Below are positions 35,810 through 43,968 of a stretch of 64,000 nt of DNA, one piece after another. The stretch comes from Clostridiaceae bacterium AF10-41. Its GTDB lineage: Bacteria > Bacillota > Clostridia > Clostridiales > Clostridiaceae. The notes beneath the pieces were generated by a model, which saw only the letters and a list, made by a program, of their open reading frames with translations, did not search any database and had not been told where the DNA came from. Both the position numbers and the translations under genes were made by a program. Numbering within the stretch: the stretch's first letter is position 1; every line of letters begins with the position of its first letter. The DNA lies in contig JAQCTH010000005.1 of assembly GCA_027686065.1 (NCBI GenBank), positions 1-64,000 of the forward strand. Reading direction: 5' to 3'.

Positions 35810-36457
35810 CTAATTTCCTCTTAAATCCTTTAATTTGTTAGTATATTCTTTGCAAATTTGGGTTATTTCATCGTAATTACCGCATTCCCCCAAAGAATTT
35901 AGTTCACCACCAATTCCTATCATGGTAGCACCTGCTTTAAGCCACTCAGATATGTTATTTAATCCAACTCCACCTGTTACCATGACATTAGCATAAGGTA
36001 ATGGTCCTTTTAATGCGTATATAAACTTTGTTCCAAGAACACTTCCTGGAAATACCTTTACTACATCTACTCCACTTTCATAAGCTTTAACTATCTCTGC
36101 TATGGTCATTACCCCTGGTATATATGGTATTTGATATCTATTACAAAGTTTTGCTGTCTCTTCACTAAAAGATGGAGATACAATAAATTTTGCTCCTGCT
36201 ATAATAGCTTGTCTTGCTGTTTCTGAATCTAAAACAGTTCCTGCACCAATTAATACAGATGTATCTTCTGAATACTTATTACTTAAATCTGATATTATTT
36301 CATTGGCAAATTTATTTGTATAAGTGACTTCAATTGCTTTTACGTCACCTCTTATGCAAGCCTCTGATATATTTACTCCTACTTTCTTACTACTTCCTCG
36401 TACTACTGCTACAACACCCAAATCATTAAGTCTAGTTAAAATACTGTTTCTTTGCAT
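35810..36457 (-). CDS. kdgA: KDPG/KHG aldolase, copy 1
   Basis: A 215-residue class I aldolase. The Schiff-base lysine lies in VVKVFPGS; VVAVVRGS and GAGTVLD are the other family landmarks. It splits KDPG into pyruvate and glyceraldehyde 3-phosphate. A TTG five codons upstream overlaps the GGGAGG site, so ATG 36455-36457 is chosen. It sits between the GH88 hydrolase and KDG kinase genes and completes the last step of uronate breakdown. Confidence 0.92.
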   Translation of the reverse strand: MQRNSILTRLNDLGVVAVVRGSSKKVGVNISEACIRGDVKAIEVTYTNKFANEIISDLSNKYSEDTSVLIGAGTVLDSETARQAIIAGAKFIVSPSFSEETAKLCNRYQIPYIPGVMTIAEIVKAYESGVDVVKVFPGSVLGTKFIYALKGPLPYANVMVTGGVGLNNISEWLKAGATMIGIGGELNSLGECGNYDEITQICKEYTNKLKDLRGN

Positions 36458-36505
36458 AAGTTTTCCTCCCAATTAATATAGAATTTATATTTATTTTTTA
36501 TTAGT

Positions 36506-37636
36506 TTACCAAAATAGTAGTTCATCACCATTCAATATAGATATACCTTCAACAAAATAGTAATCTCCATATATTAATGGAACATCTAAATTAGTTTGTT
36601 CTGGGAAGTGTCCTGTTCCATTCATAATTAATCCTTCTTCCTTTTCATTATCCTTACTTGAACATTCTATATATAAAGCTTTTAGTATTTCTTCACCTGC
36701 ATTCTTATATATATAATCCTCAAATTCTCCAGCATACTTAGATAGTAATAATAATCCACACGCTGCTATTGCTCCTGCTGAAGAATCTGGATATCTATAT
36801 TTCTTTTCTCCATCTTCTGGAACTCTAAAATCCCAAACTGGACATTTATTATCTTGTAAGTTTGATATAAAATAATGTGCTGTTTTCTTTGCTGCATTTA
36901 ATATTTTTATATCCTTTGTATATTTATAAGAAAGTGTTAACCCATATACAGCCCAAGCACATCCTCTTGCCCAAGCACTATTTGGTGCAAAACCTTGTCC
37001 TCCAAGCTTTTCTAAAACTTCTCCTGTTTCAGAATCAAACACTACCATATGTTGAACTGATCCATCTTCTCTTATAAAATGTTCTAAAACCATGTTAACG
37101 TGTCTTTTTGCAATATGTTTAAACCTTGGATCACCAGTTTCTTCAGATGCCCAATATAATAGTGGTAAATTCATTAAACAATCTATTATTGCAACGCCAC
37201 TATTATCTTTTCTTCCAATCCATGAATTCCAGGCTCTAATATAATTTCCTTCTGTATTAAATCTTGCTGATAAAAAATTTGCTGCAAGTAATGCACGTCT
37301 TCTCGACTCCTTATTTCCAGTTAATTTGTAATTAGCTAAACTAGTTAGTGTCCACATGAATCCCATATCATGATCTATACATTCTGTATTAGTAAGTAAA
37401 CGATCCATCTTTTCTTCACATTGTTCTGCTGTTATTTTTAATGAATCATCATTTGTTTGTGAATACACCTTCCACAATAATCCTGGCCAAAAGCCAGCAG
37501 TCCACCACTGTTCATTTTCTAATTTATATTTTCCATCATGTGATGCATGTGGAAAATTAACTCCTATTTTTCTATTATTAACTTCTGTTTTTTCTATAAT
37601 AAAATTTAATGCTTCTTTTTTCCAATTATTATTCAT
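36506..37636 (-). CDS. ugl: Unsaturated glucuronyl hydrolase, GH88
   Basis: A 376-residue alpha6/alpha6-barrel enzyme. Asp90 in HDMGFMW and Asp152 in VAIIDCLMNLP correspond to the two catalytic aspartates (88 and 149) of the Bacillus GL1 enzyme. The segments QWWTAGFWPGLLW and SAWARGCAWAVYGLTLSY are typical of GH88 and differ from GH105. It removes the 4,5-unsaturated uronic acid that lyases leave at the end of glycosaminoglycan or similar oligosaccharides. No signal peptide: cytoplasmic. Same operon as the aldolase and kinase. Confidence 0.93.
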   Translation of the reverse strand: MNNNWKKEALNFIIEKTEVNNRKIGVNFPHASHDGKYKLENEQWWTAGFWPGLLWKVYSQTNDDSLKITAEQCEEKMDRLLTNTECIDHDMGFMWTLTSLANYKLTGNKESRRRALLAANFLSARFNTEGNYIRAWNSWIGRKDNSGVAIIDCLMNLPLLYWASEETGDPRFKHIAKRHVNMVLEHFIREDGSVQHMVVFDSETGEVLEKLGGQGFAPNSAWARGCAWAVYGLTLSYKYTKDIKILNAAKKTAHYFISNLQDNKCPVWDFRVPEDGEKKYRYPDSSAGAIAACGLLLLSKYAGEFEDYIYKNAGEEILKALYIECSSKDNEKEEGLIMNGTGHFPEQTNLDVPLIYGDYYFVEGISILNGDELLFW

Positions 37637-37722
37637 GTTATTTACCTCTCTTTAACTATGTTATTTTTTATGAATTACTAAAATAATAAATGTATTTAAA
37701 TACTATTAATCACTTATACTTT

Positions 37723-39453
37723 TTAATTAACTGTTGAATCCTTATCATAACTTATATAAATATTAAATTTTTCTTCCATAGATTGTACATCTTCTTTAGA
37801 AATTAGATTACTTCTATAAATAACATTTATTTGATTATAATGATTTATTACTTTTTTCTCTTCTAAAGAATACTTAAATGTATCAGGATTATATTCTAAT
37901 ATTAATTTATTATTATTTATTTCCCACATTATTTTGCCTTCATTAATTAATTTAGAAGGTATTGAGCTAATAAAGCCTTCATTTATTAATATGTTGTTAC
38001 TGGATTTAAACTTATCTTTAATACTTAAAATATTCTTCTTATACATAACTTCTCTAATGCACGAATTTATTAGTTCTTTAGGATATGCATAAGTCAGATC
38101 TAACTCAAGTTCAACATTACTACTGCTTATTTTTTTATTTAATATTTCACATTTCTTAGTTCCAACAATCTGCTCTAAGTTGTTTATAAGAGGAACTGAA
38201 TGCCAATAGGACCTTGTTTGATCATATGAATATCTTTCTTCTCCAAAATATCCTGCAGTATATAATCCAGCCCCTAAATCTGTTAAAACTATATTGCCAT
38301 TAACAGCCACTATAAAACTTCCTAAATCATTATGATTATGTGGTTCATCATTATTACCGCCTTTTATAGCAAAGGTTATTTTATCTTTCCTAAGTACCAT
38401 CCATTGAGCATCTTCTAAAAATTCTACTGAATCAGAAGGTTTTTTATTAAATACTTCTTCTGTTGTCCACCATAAATTTCTACTTAAATGTGCCCATCTA
38501 AAGCATTGATCAAAGTCAAGTGAACTTATTTTAGTAACAAACGGAACTTTAATATTATAGTTTTTATATAAATATGATAATAATCCTGTTGCAACTGACA
38601 TATTAACAGGAACATCAGAAAATGGAACGAATTTATTTTCACTAATTTGAATTATATTAGGAAAGTTAGCTATTGTTTTTACCTTATTATAATTTTCATC
38701 AAAGATTTCTCCTTTTAATGCTTTATAATAATTGTAATATCCAAATCCATAAGTCCAATATCCTACACCTTCTAGTGATGCACCATCATCTCCAAATCCT
38801 GAAAGATAGTATTTTAAAGCTTTTTCTACTTTATATATAATTTCCTTTTGCTTACTCTCATTGGCTATTAATAATCCAACTATTCCCATGCATCCAGAAC
38901 ATACTGCATTCCAGTTATGAGTTTGTCTTTCCCAAGTCCAAGTATTATTTAAAAATGGTTCTATAACTCTTTCATTTATTCTCTTTTTTATATGATCTTT
39001 AAGAGACTTATCTATTTTATCTTCATGGATTATTAACAGTTCACTTAATGCTTGTGCAGTCTCTGCAGAAAATAAATCTATTATCTTATCTGGCTCTTCT
39101 GCAAATCCATTTTCATCATATTTTAAATGTGCTGCTAAGCACCAGCTAAATTCATTAGATATAGACCACAATAATTCATTAAAATAATTAACTACTTTTT
39201 CTAAATCTTCTTCTTCTTCTGAACCTTTAAATTGCAAATATAATCCTAAGGCCGATAACTGCTTACGTCTGCTAAAGTAAATATCTTCGAATTCTCTTCT
39301 AATACCATTCTTATAAAAAGACATATATGACTTATATGATATTTGTGGTATTTCTTCTTTTAATATTTCATCTACATAACTTTTTATTTCTTCTATTAAT
39401 GGTTTTGTAATTTTATTTGTTGGAATTTTTTTATGAAAATATTCATACACCAT
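37723..39453 (-). CDS. Second heparinase II/III-family protein, cytoplasmic
   Basis: About 576 residues. The N-terminal helical toroid contains RQTHNWNAVCSGCMGIVGLL and the C-terminal sandwich contains NNDEPHNHNDLGSFIVAVNG followed by LTDLGAG, the heparinase II/III landmarks with catalytic-type His and Asn. A frame reaching 39522 has no ribosome-binding site; ATG 39451-39453 behind AAAAAAGGAG is the start. There is no signal peptide. With the 673-residue protein it gives the locus two internal lyase-like enzymes of different lineages. It is preceded by the repeated 20-bp element (39542-39561), suggesting its own YesN-controlled promoter for the six-gene run down to 32757. Confidence 0.82.
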   Translation of the reverse strand: MVYEYFHKKIPTNKITKPLIEEIKSYVDEILKEEIPQISYKSYMSFYKNGIRREFEDIYFSRRKQLSALGLYLQFKGSEEEEDLEKVVNYFNELLWSISNEFSWCLAAHLKYDENGFAEEPDKIIDLFSAETAQALSELLIIHEDKIDKSLKDHIKKRINERVIEPFLNNTWTWERQTHNWNAVCSGCMGIVGLLIANESKQKEIIYKVEKALKYYLSGFGDDGASLEGVGYWTYGFGYYNYYKALKGEIFDENYNKVKTIANFPNIIQISENKFVPFSDVPVNMSVATGLLSYLYKNYNIKVPFVTKISSLDFDQCFRWAHLSRNLWWTTEEVFNKKPSDSVEFLEDAQWMVLRKDKITFAIKGGNNDEPHNHNDLGSFIVAVNGNIVLTDLGAGLYTAGYFGEERYSYDQTRSYWHSVPLINNLEQIVGTKKCEILNKKISSSNVELELDLTYAYPKELINSCIREVMYKKNILSIKDKFKSSNNILINEGFISSIPSKLINEGKIMWEINNNKLILEYNPDTFKYSLEEKKVINHYNQINVIYRSNLISKEDVQSMEEKFNIYISYDKDSTVN

Positions 39454-39535
39454 ATATTTCTCCTTTTTTAAATATAAAAAATTATATTTTTTCTTATACT
39501 CTAATTTTATAAAAGTACTCAAATAATAAAAATGT

Positions 39536-39576
39536 ATAATATTTTTATTTCATTCACTTTTTGTTAAACCTTTTCA
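39536..39576 (-). promoter_or_regulatory. Repeated element copy 3 before the heparinase-family gene (candidate YesN site)
   Basis: Minus strand: TGAAAAGGTTTAAC, then the exact core AAAAGTGAATGAAATAAAAA (39542-39561), then TATTATAC, which can be a -10 element. The element sits where an AraC-type activator overlapping the -35 would bind. A degenerate GTGAACAGTGATAAAAG lies just upstream. Confidence 0.6.
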
Positions 39577-39632
39577 ACTTTACATCTTTTATCACTGTTC
39601 ACTCTTCAAAATTAAAAATGAATAGCATTTAA

Positions 39633-39950
39633 CTATTTTAAATAAAACATTTCTTTTAAATCTATTGATATAGGACTATTATCTTCATTTGTTTCCATTA
39701 TATCTGCCATATAAGTCCACCATTTTTTACAAATATCTGTACTAGCACTTTTACTCCAAAGCTCTAAATCTTTAAGTTCTATATATCCATATAGAAAATT
39801 AGTTTCTTCATCTAAAAATATGGAATAGTTTTCTCCTCCATATTTATGTATCATATCCTTCATTTCATCCCAAAGATTGTTATGTCTAATTTTATACTCT
39901 TCTGCACAACCTTCATTAATCTTCATTTTAAAACATCTTCTATAACTCAT
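39633..39950 (-). CDS. L-rhamnose mutarotase (RhaM/YiiL) family protein
   Basis: A 105-residue dimeric alpha/beta-barrel protein with the family pattern: RRCFKMKINEGCAEEYKIRHNNLWDEM, YSIFLDEETNFLYGYIE and KKWWTYMADIME. RhaM interconverts rhamnose anomers. Relatives occur in uronate and pectin loci and may act on other sugars. The frame extends 2 codons upstream, but ATG 39948-39950 has AGGAGGGG at 8 nt. It is divergent from yesL and upstream of the heparinase-family gene; no rhamnose enzymes are present, so its substrate here is uncertain. Confidence 0.85.
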   Translation of the reverse strand: MSYRRCFKMKINEGCAEEYKIRHNNLWDEMKDMIHKYGGENYSIFLDEETNFLYGYIELKDLELWSKSASTDICKKWWTYMADIMETNEDNSPISIDLKEMFYLK

Positions 39951-40056
39951 ACACAACCCCTCCTAAGTATTACCCTTATTATAAATATAATAATTTTATA
40001 CTTTAATGTACTTTTTTATTATTTAATATACATATTTATAAAACTTCCTTTAGCCC

Positions 40057-40104
40057 TTTGTATTCTATAAAATCATATTGTATTATGATTTTATAGAATA
40101 CAAA
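40057..40104. repeat. Perfect 21-bp inverted repeat between the RhaM-like gene and yesL
   Basis: Arms 40057-40077 and 40084-40104 are exact reverse complements around a 6-nt centre. It lies in the promoter region shared by two divergent genes rather than after a gene, so a terminator role is unlikely unless it acts in a leader. Confidence 0.9.
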
Positions 40105-40146
40105 GTTATTATAAAGTTTTAATATTATTATTTTAGGAGGATAGTT

Positions 40147-40782
40147 ATGGGTAAATTTTTTAGTGTAGATAATATGCTGTTTAGATTTATGGGAAGAGTT
40201 TCAGACCTGATAATACTAAATTTTTTATGGATCTTTTCTAGTCTTCCATTATTTACTATAGGAGCTTCAACTAAAGCCCTTTATTCTGTTTCGCTTAACT
40301 TAGCAAATGAATCTGAAGGAAGTATTATAAAAGATTATTTTAAAGCCTTTAAAGATAATTTTAAAAAATCAACTATACTTTGGTTAATAATTTTAGCTTC
40401 ATCATCAGTTCTTGCTATTAATTCAATATTTTGGCCAAGATTTCAATCGGTTTTAGGATATTTGGCCATGATAGTAATTGCATTTTTTATTATTGTTTTT
40501 CTTCTAGTTATTCCTTATGTTTTTCCAACAATAAGTAAATCTGATATTTCTATTATTAAATCATTAAAACTATCATTTTTACTATCAATGAAACACTTAC
40601 CATATAGCCTTATTATATCTTTACTTGGTATTTTATTTATTGCTATAAATCTTATTTATCCTTTTTCTATATTCTTCACAATTTTTGTTGGAATCTCACT
40701 ATACTGTTACTTATCATCATATATATTTAATATGATTTTTAATAAATATCCCTCAAATAATTCTAATTTTAATAGCATTTAA
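40147..40782 (+). CDS. yesL: DUF624 membrane protein (YesL-like)
   Basis: A 211-residue protein with about five to six hydrophobic segments. It matches DUF624/YesL: an N-terminal FMGRVSDLIILNFLWIFSSLPLFTIGAST motif, then LANESEGSIIKDYFKAFKDNFKK. YesL proteins accompany YesM/YesN and sugar ABC importers in Bacillus and relatives; the role is unknown but presumed linked to transport or sensing. The ATG has an AGGAGG site. Divergent from the rest of the locus; ends at a strong terminator. Confidence 0.88.
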   Translation: MGKFFSVDNMLFRFMGRVSDLIILNFLWIFSSLPLFTIGASTKALYSVSLNLANESEGSIIKDYFKAFKDNFKKSTILWLIILASSSVLAINSIFWPRFQSVLGYLAMIVIAFFIIVFLLVIPYVFPTISKSDISIIKSLKLSFLLSMKHLPYSLIISLLGILFIAINLIYPFSIFFTIFVGISLYCYLSSYIFNMIFNKYPSNNSNFNSI

Positions 40783-40794
40783 TGATTAATTCAC

Positions 40795-40831
40795 AAAAAT
40801 AGGTATGTGCCAAATACACATACCTATTTTT
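40795..40831 (+). terminator. Terminator of yesL
   Basis: Perfect 15-bp stem (40795-40809 with 40817-40831), T-run following; the A-rich left arm lets it also stop the convergent zinc-ribbon operon. Confidence 0.88.
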
Positions 40832-40875
40832 TATATTTAAATTTATATATTATTTTTAATGCAAAAGAATTGAAA

Positions 40876-41016
40876 TTAATTCATTGTGTTTTCTTTATGA
40901 CCACATTCTTCACACTTATAATATTTCTTTCCATATTGGTTGTTATCATATGCAAAATTATACTCTTTCATAATTTCTCCGCAAATTGGACAAATTTTAT
41001 CTATATTATTCTTCAA
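40876..41016 (-). CDS. Small zinc-ribbon protein, 46 aa
   Basis: Starts at TTG 41014-41016 behind AGAGGAG that lies inside the end of the preceding MerR-like gene, and stops at TAA 40876-40878. The product has two Cys-x2-Cys pairs (ICPICGE and CEECGHKE) spaced by about 25 residues, a classic zinc ribbon. No known family name is assigned. It is the third gene of an uncharacterised operon with the MerR-like and 329-residue proteins. Confidence 0.65.
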   Translation of the reverse strand: MKNNIDKICPICGEIMKEYNFAYDNNQYGKKYYKCEECGHKENTMN

Positions 41017-41021
41017 TATAT

Positions 41022-41309
41022 TTACTCCTCTAACTTATCAACCTGTAATATTTTCATATTTATTAACTCTTTAATTTCAGGAATACTATAGCCCTTATTC
41101 TTTAATTCCTTAATTTCTTCAATTATCTTAACTGTATCTTCACGTTTAAATCTTCTTGTTAACTTCTCTTCTTCTTGCTCAAAAGGTATCATACCTTCTT
41201 CAGTATAGTATTTAAGTGTACTATATCTTGAATTAGTAATCTTTACAAGTTCTCCAATTGATACATATTCAGATTCTAGTATTTTTTCCATAGATCGTTG
41301 TCTAGACAT
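41022..41309 (-). CDS. MerR-like DNA-binding protein, 95 aa
   Basis: A winged-helix protein in the MerR pattern: YVSIGELVKITNSRYSTLKYYTEEGMIPF, then LTRRFKREDTVKIIEEIKELKNKGYSIPEIKELI. It ends soon after the DNA-binding domain and has no effector domain or metal-binding cysteines, so it may work with a partner. It is 16 nt downstream of the 329-residue gene and probably cotranscribed with it and with the zinc-ribbon gene. Its target may be its own operon, but this is inference. Confidence 0.82.
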   Translation of the reverse strand: MSRQRSMEKILESEYVSIGELVKITNSRYSTLKYYTEEGMIPFEQEEEKLTRRFKREDTVKIIEEIKELKNKGYSIPEIKELINMKILQVDKLEE

Positions 41310-41325
41310 TAATTATACAACTCCT

Positions 41326-42315
41326 TTAAATAGGATATCTTCTAAGTCGTACCCCATGAATAGGTATTCTACCTTGAATAGCTTCCGGTATAGCCTCATA
41401 AAGAATATTATCTATTTTAATTAAAGGCACAGCTCCTTCACGTATAATTATATAATTATGCCCATTTTCCTGAAGTCTTTTTTTTACATCTTCTAATCTT
41501 TGACTTGCTTTAGGAAACCATTCTTCTGTATCAATGAAAATAGATTGAGATCTCTCTATAATAGGAAATGTAAAATTTACTCCTATTCCTGTAGGTGTTT
41601 TCATTGCATTTTTTTTCAAATTCAAAAATCCCTTTACAGCCATTTCAACTCCATGATAAATATGAACATCATAAAGCTTTTTTATCATCTTATTATTTAT
41701 AATCAATTTGTGCATTCTTTTATCTACTATTTCTAAGTCTCCTTTAGAAAAAACATCTTGCATATATCCACTTTCTCTAAGAAGCCACAACATAAGCATA
41801 TTTTCATCACTTAAAGTTCCATCTTCTAGAACTTCTGCTCTAAGGAATTCAATTATTTTAGAATATTCATCTATATCACTTCTATATTCCCTTAATGAAA
41901 GTCCTGCTGTTTTGTAATATATATCACAACCTAATAAACTTGGTATTTCTTCTATATTGTTATATTCCTTTAAAGAATCTGCCATAGTAACTTCAAGTTT
42001 CTTTAGAGATTTATTACCTAAGTTCGACGCTTTAGATAACCACCATTTTAAATCCTCACATATAACATCTTTCTTATTAAAAAGAGGTTTGAAAACCGCT
42101 TCCTGATATAAAGTAATATTAGGATTTTCTATATATGATTTTTCTAATAATAGCTCCTCATTAATTTCTGTAAAATCACCATTTAAATAAGATTCTAGAA
42201 CAACTGCTGCTGCAATGCAATGAAGTGATACTTTTTTAATTGTTGTCATATGAATACTATCTTGTGCATTTAACGCAATCATTGAATAACTTTGAGATAA
42301 TTTCAAATTTCTCAT
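41326..42315 (-). CDS. Uncharacterised protein, weakly GPP34/GOLPH3-like
   Basis: A 329-residue mostly helical soluble protein with an AGAGGGG ribosome-binding site. The N-terminus (LKLSQSYSMIALNAQDS, then IAAAVVLESYLNGDF) and the helix containing MLMLWLLRESGYMQDVF recall GPP34 proteins, whose eukaryotic members bind PI4P at the Golgi and whose bacterial members are unexplained. The C-terminal 100 residues (YIIIREGAVPLIKIDNILYEAIPEAIQGRI) look like a separate domain. The resemblance is by eye and weak. It heads an operon with a MerR-like and a zinc-ribbon protein and has a 7-bp tandem repeat in its promoter region. Confidence 0.5.
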   Translation of the reverse strand: MRNLKLSQSYSMIALNAQDSIHMTTIKKVSLHCIAAAVVLESYLNGDFTEINEELLLEKSYIENPNITLYQEAVFKPLFNKKDVICEDLKWWLSKASNLGNKSLKKLEVTMADSLKEYNNIEEIPSLLGCDIYYKTAGLSLREYRSDIDEYSKIIEFLRAEVLEDGTLSDENMLMLWLLRESGYMQDVFSKGDLEIVDKRMHKLIINNKMIKKLYDVHIYHGVEMAVKGFLNLKKNAMKTPTGIGVNFTFPIIERSQSIFIDTEEWFPKASQRLEDVKKRLQENGHNYIIIREGAVPLIKIDNILYEAIPEAIQGRIPIHGVRLRRYPI

Positions 42316-42370
42316 AAATTTCCCCTCTTTTTTATAATTATTTTCCTTATAATAAGTAAATCATATGCAA

Positions 42371-42407
42371 CTTACTTACTACTTACTACTTACTACTTAC
42401 TACTTAC
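42371..42407. repeat. 7-bp tandem repeat (TTACTAC) in a divergent promoter region
   Basis: Four exact consecutive copies (42376-42403) with partial copies on both sides, 56-92 nt upstream of the 329-residue gene and about 170 nt upstream of the acetyltransferase gene. Confidence 0.92.
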
Positions 42408-42576
42408 ATCATATGCTTATTATATTCATTTGTAAACAGATTCCAGAAATTTCTTGTAAAAATTTCTAGTTAGTATATTATTAAATATAATATTACATTC
42501 TATGAAAAATTATTATATGTTAAAATTTTAATATCAATATATAGTTAAAATTATTATAATTTAGAGAGGTTTAAAA

Positions 42577-43179
42577 ATGGGAATAAGAGAACGAATGCAA
42601 AATGGACAAATTTATACAGATTTAGGAGAAGGGCTCCCAGAAGAACGCCTTTATGGAAAAGAGCTAATTTATGACTATAATCTTACACGTCCAAGTGAAG
42701 AAGAGAAAAGAAATGAAATCTTGAAGAGGTTATTTGGACATGTTGGTAAAAATATATGGATTGAACCACCTTTACGAGTTGCTTATGGTAATCGTACATA
42801 TATTGGAGATAACTTTTATGCTAATTTTAACCTTGTATTAGTTGATGATATTAATATATTTATAGGTAATAATGTTATGTTTGCGCCAAATGTTACAATA
42901 TCCACAACTGGACATCCTATTCATCCTAACTTAAGAAAAAATGGTGAACAATTTTCTTTTCCAGTTAAAATAGAAGATAATGTTTGGATAGGAAGTGGTG
43001 TTGTTATTTTACCTGGAGTAACTATTGGAGAAAATTCCGTAATAGGTGCTGGTAGTGTTGTTACAAAAGATATTCCTAAAAATGTAGTAGCTGTAGGGAA
43101 TCCCTGCAAAGTATTAAGACCTATTACTGATAGAGATAGGAAGTATTATTATAAAGACTTAAAAGTAGATGATATTTAA
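42577..43179 (+). CDS. Maltose/galactoside O-acetyltransferase family (LbH)
   Basis: A 200-residue left-handed beta-helix acetyltransferase. The N-terminal Mac domain (RMQNGQIYTDLGEGLPEERLYGKELIYDYN) is followed by hexapeptide repeats. The catalytic histidine is in TTGHPIHP, and the acetyl-CoA-site segment DNVWIGSGVVILPGVTIGENSVIGAGSVVTKDIP is intact. These enzymes acetylate maltose, glucose or galactosides, perhaps for detoxification. It has its own promoter region and terminator. Confidence 0.9.
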   Translation: MGIRERMQNGQIYTDLGEGLPEERLYGKELIYDYNLTRPSEEEKRNEILKRLFGHVGKNIWIEPPLRVAYGNRTYIGDNFYANFNLVLVDDINIFIGNNVMFAPNVTISTTGHPIHPNLRKNGEQFSFPVKIEDNVWIGSGVVILPGVTIGENSVIGAGSVVTKDIPKNVVAVGNPCKVLRPITDRDRKYYYKDLKVDDI

Positions 43180-43209
43180 AATATATCCTATTGTCTTATT
43201 TAAATTCAG

Positions 43210-43256
43210 AAAAATAGTAGCTATTTTTTGCATTGTTAAAATTAGCTACTATTTTT
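43210..43256. terminator. Terminator between the acetyltransferase and YteA-like genes
   Basis: Perfect 14-bp stem (43210-43223 with 43243-43256) with A- and T-runs at the ends, between convergent genes. Confidence 0.8.
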
Positions 43257-43289
43257 TAAATTACAAAATTTCTATATTTCTAATAAAAT

Positions 43290-43913
43290 TTAATTAGGTA
43301 GTTGATTCTTATATTGCTCATTACTTATTTTTTCAACCTCTTCAACATAAGTATCATCATCATAATCATATTCATATTCTGGAGAATTTCTTATTTCATT
43401 AAATCTTCCAACTGATTGATAACTATCTTCTTCATCAAATCCTATTTCATCTTTATCACCATATTTTGATTTATGCCCAAATGGGTGTCCAATTACACTT
43501 TCTTCTACTACCCTTTGATTAGAATTATAAGTTTTTATTGTACTAATAACATCTTCACAAGCAATGCAATTTAATGCATATGGTAAAAATTCTAATCTAC
43601 CTTTATCTATGTCTTTCCCACATGTTTGACATTTACCATAACTTCCTTCATCTATAGCTTTTAACGCATCATCTATCTTATCCAATAATGACATTTCATT
43701 TGCTTCAAGTGCTCTGCCTTTCTCAACTTCAAAGGTTTCACTTGCTATATCAGATGGATGATTATCATAAAATGATAATTCACTTGCAACTTCTGCATTA
43801 AACTTAGTCATCCCATTACTATCTAATTGATTAATAAGATCTGTTATTCTCTTTTTCTCTTGATTAAGTTTGTTTTTATAATATGTTAACTCTTCTTTAT
43901 TCATATAAATCAT
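43290..43913 (-). CDS. YteA-like DksA/TraR-type zinc-finger protein
   Basis: A 207-residue protein: N-terminal coiled coil (YYKNKLNQEKKRITDLINQL), the motif DNHPSDIASETFE, and a C4 zinc finger formed by CQTCGKDI and CIACEDV. The C-terminal 80 residues are acidic. YteA proteins of spore formers belong to the DksA/TraR superfamily and are expressed in sporulation; the function is uncertain. Alternative start: an ATG three codons in. Confidence 0.88.
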   Translation of the reverse strand: MIYMNKEELTYYKNKLNQEKKRITDLINQLDSNGMTKFNAEVASELSFYDNHPSDIASETFEVEKGRALEANEMSLLDKIDDALKAIDEGSYGKCQTCGKDIDKGRLEFLPYALNCIACEDVISTIKTYNSNQRVVEESVIGHPFGHKSKYGDKDEIGFDEEDSYQSVGRFNEIRNSPEYEYDYDDDTYVEEVEKISNEQYKNQLPN

Positions 43914-43968
43914 CCTTTCAAAAGTAATACTTACTTATATTCTTCCTAAAAGATGATTTTTTAGTACA

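Noticed and set aside
36506..37636. GH105 unsaturated rhamnogalacturonyl hydrolase instead of GH88
   Set aside because: The YesL/M/N and RhaM-like context suggested it, but the HDMGFMW, QWWTAGFWPG and ARGCAWAVYG segments and both aspartate positions follow GH88.
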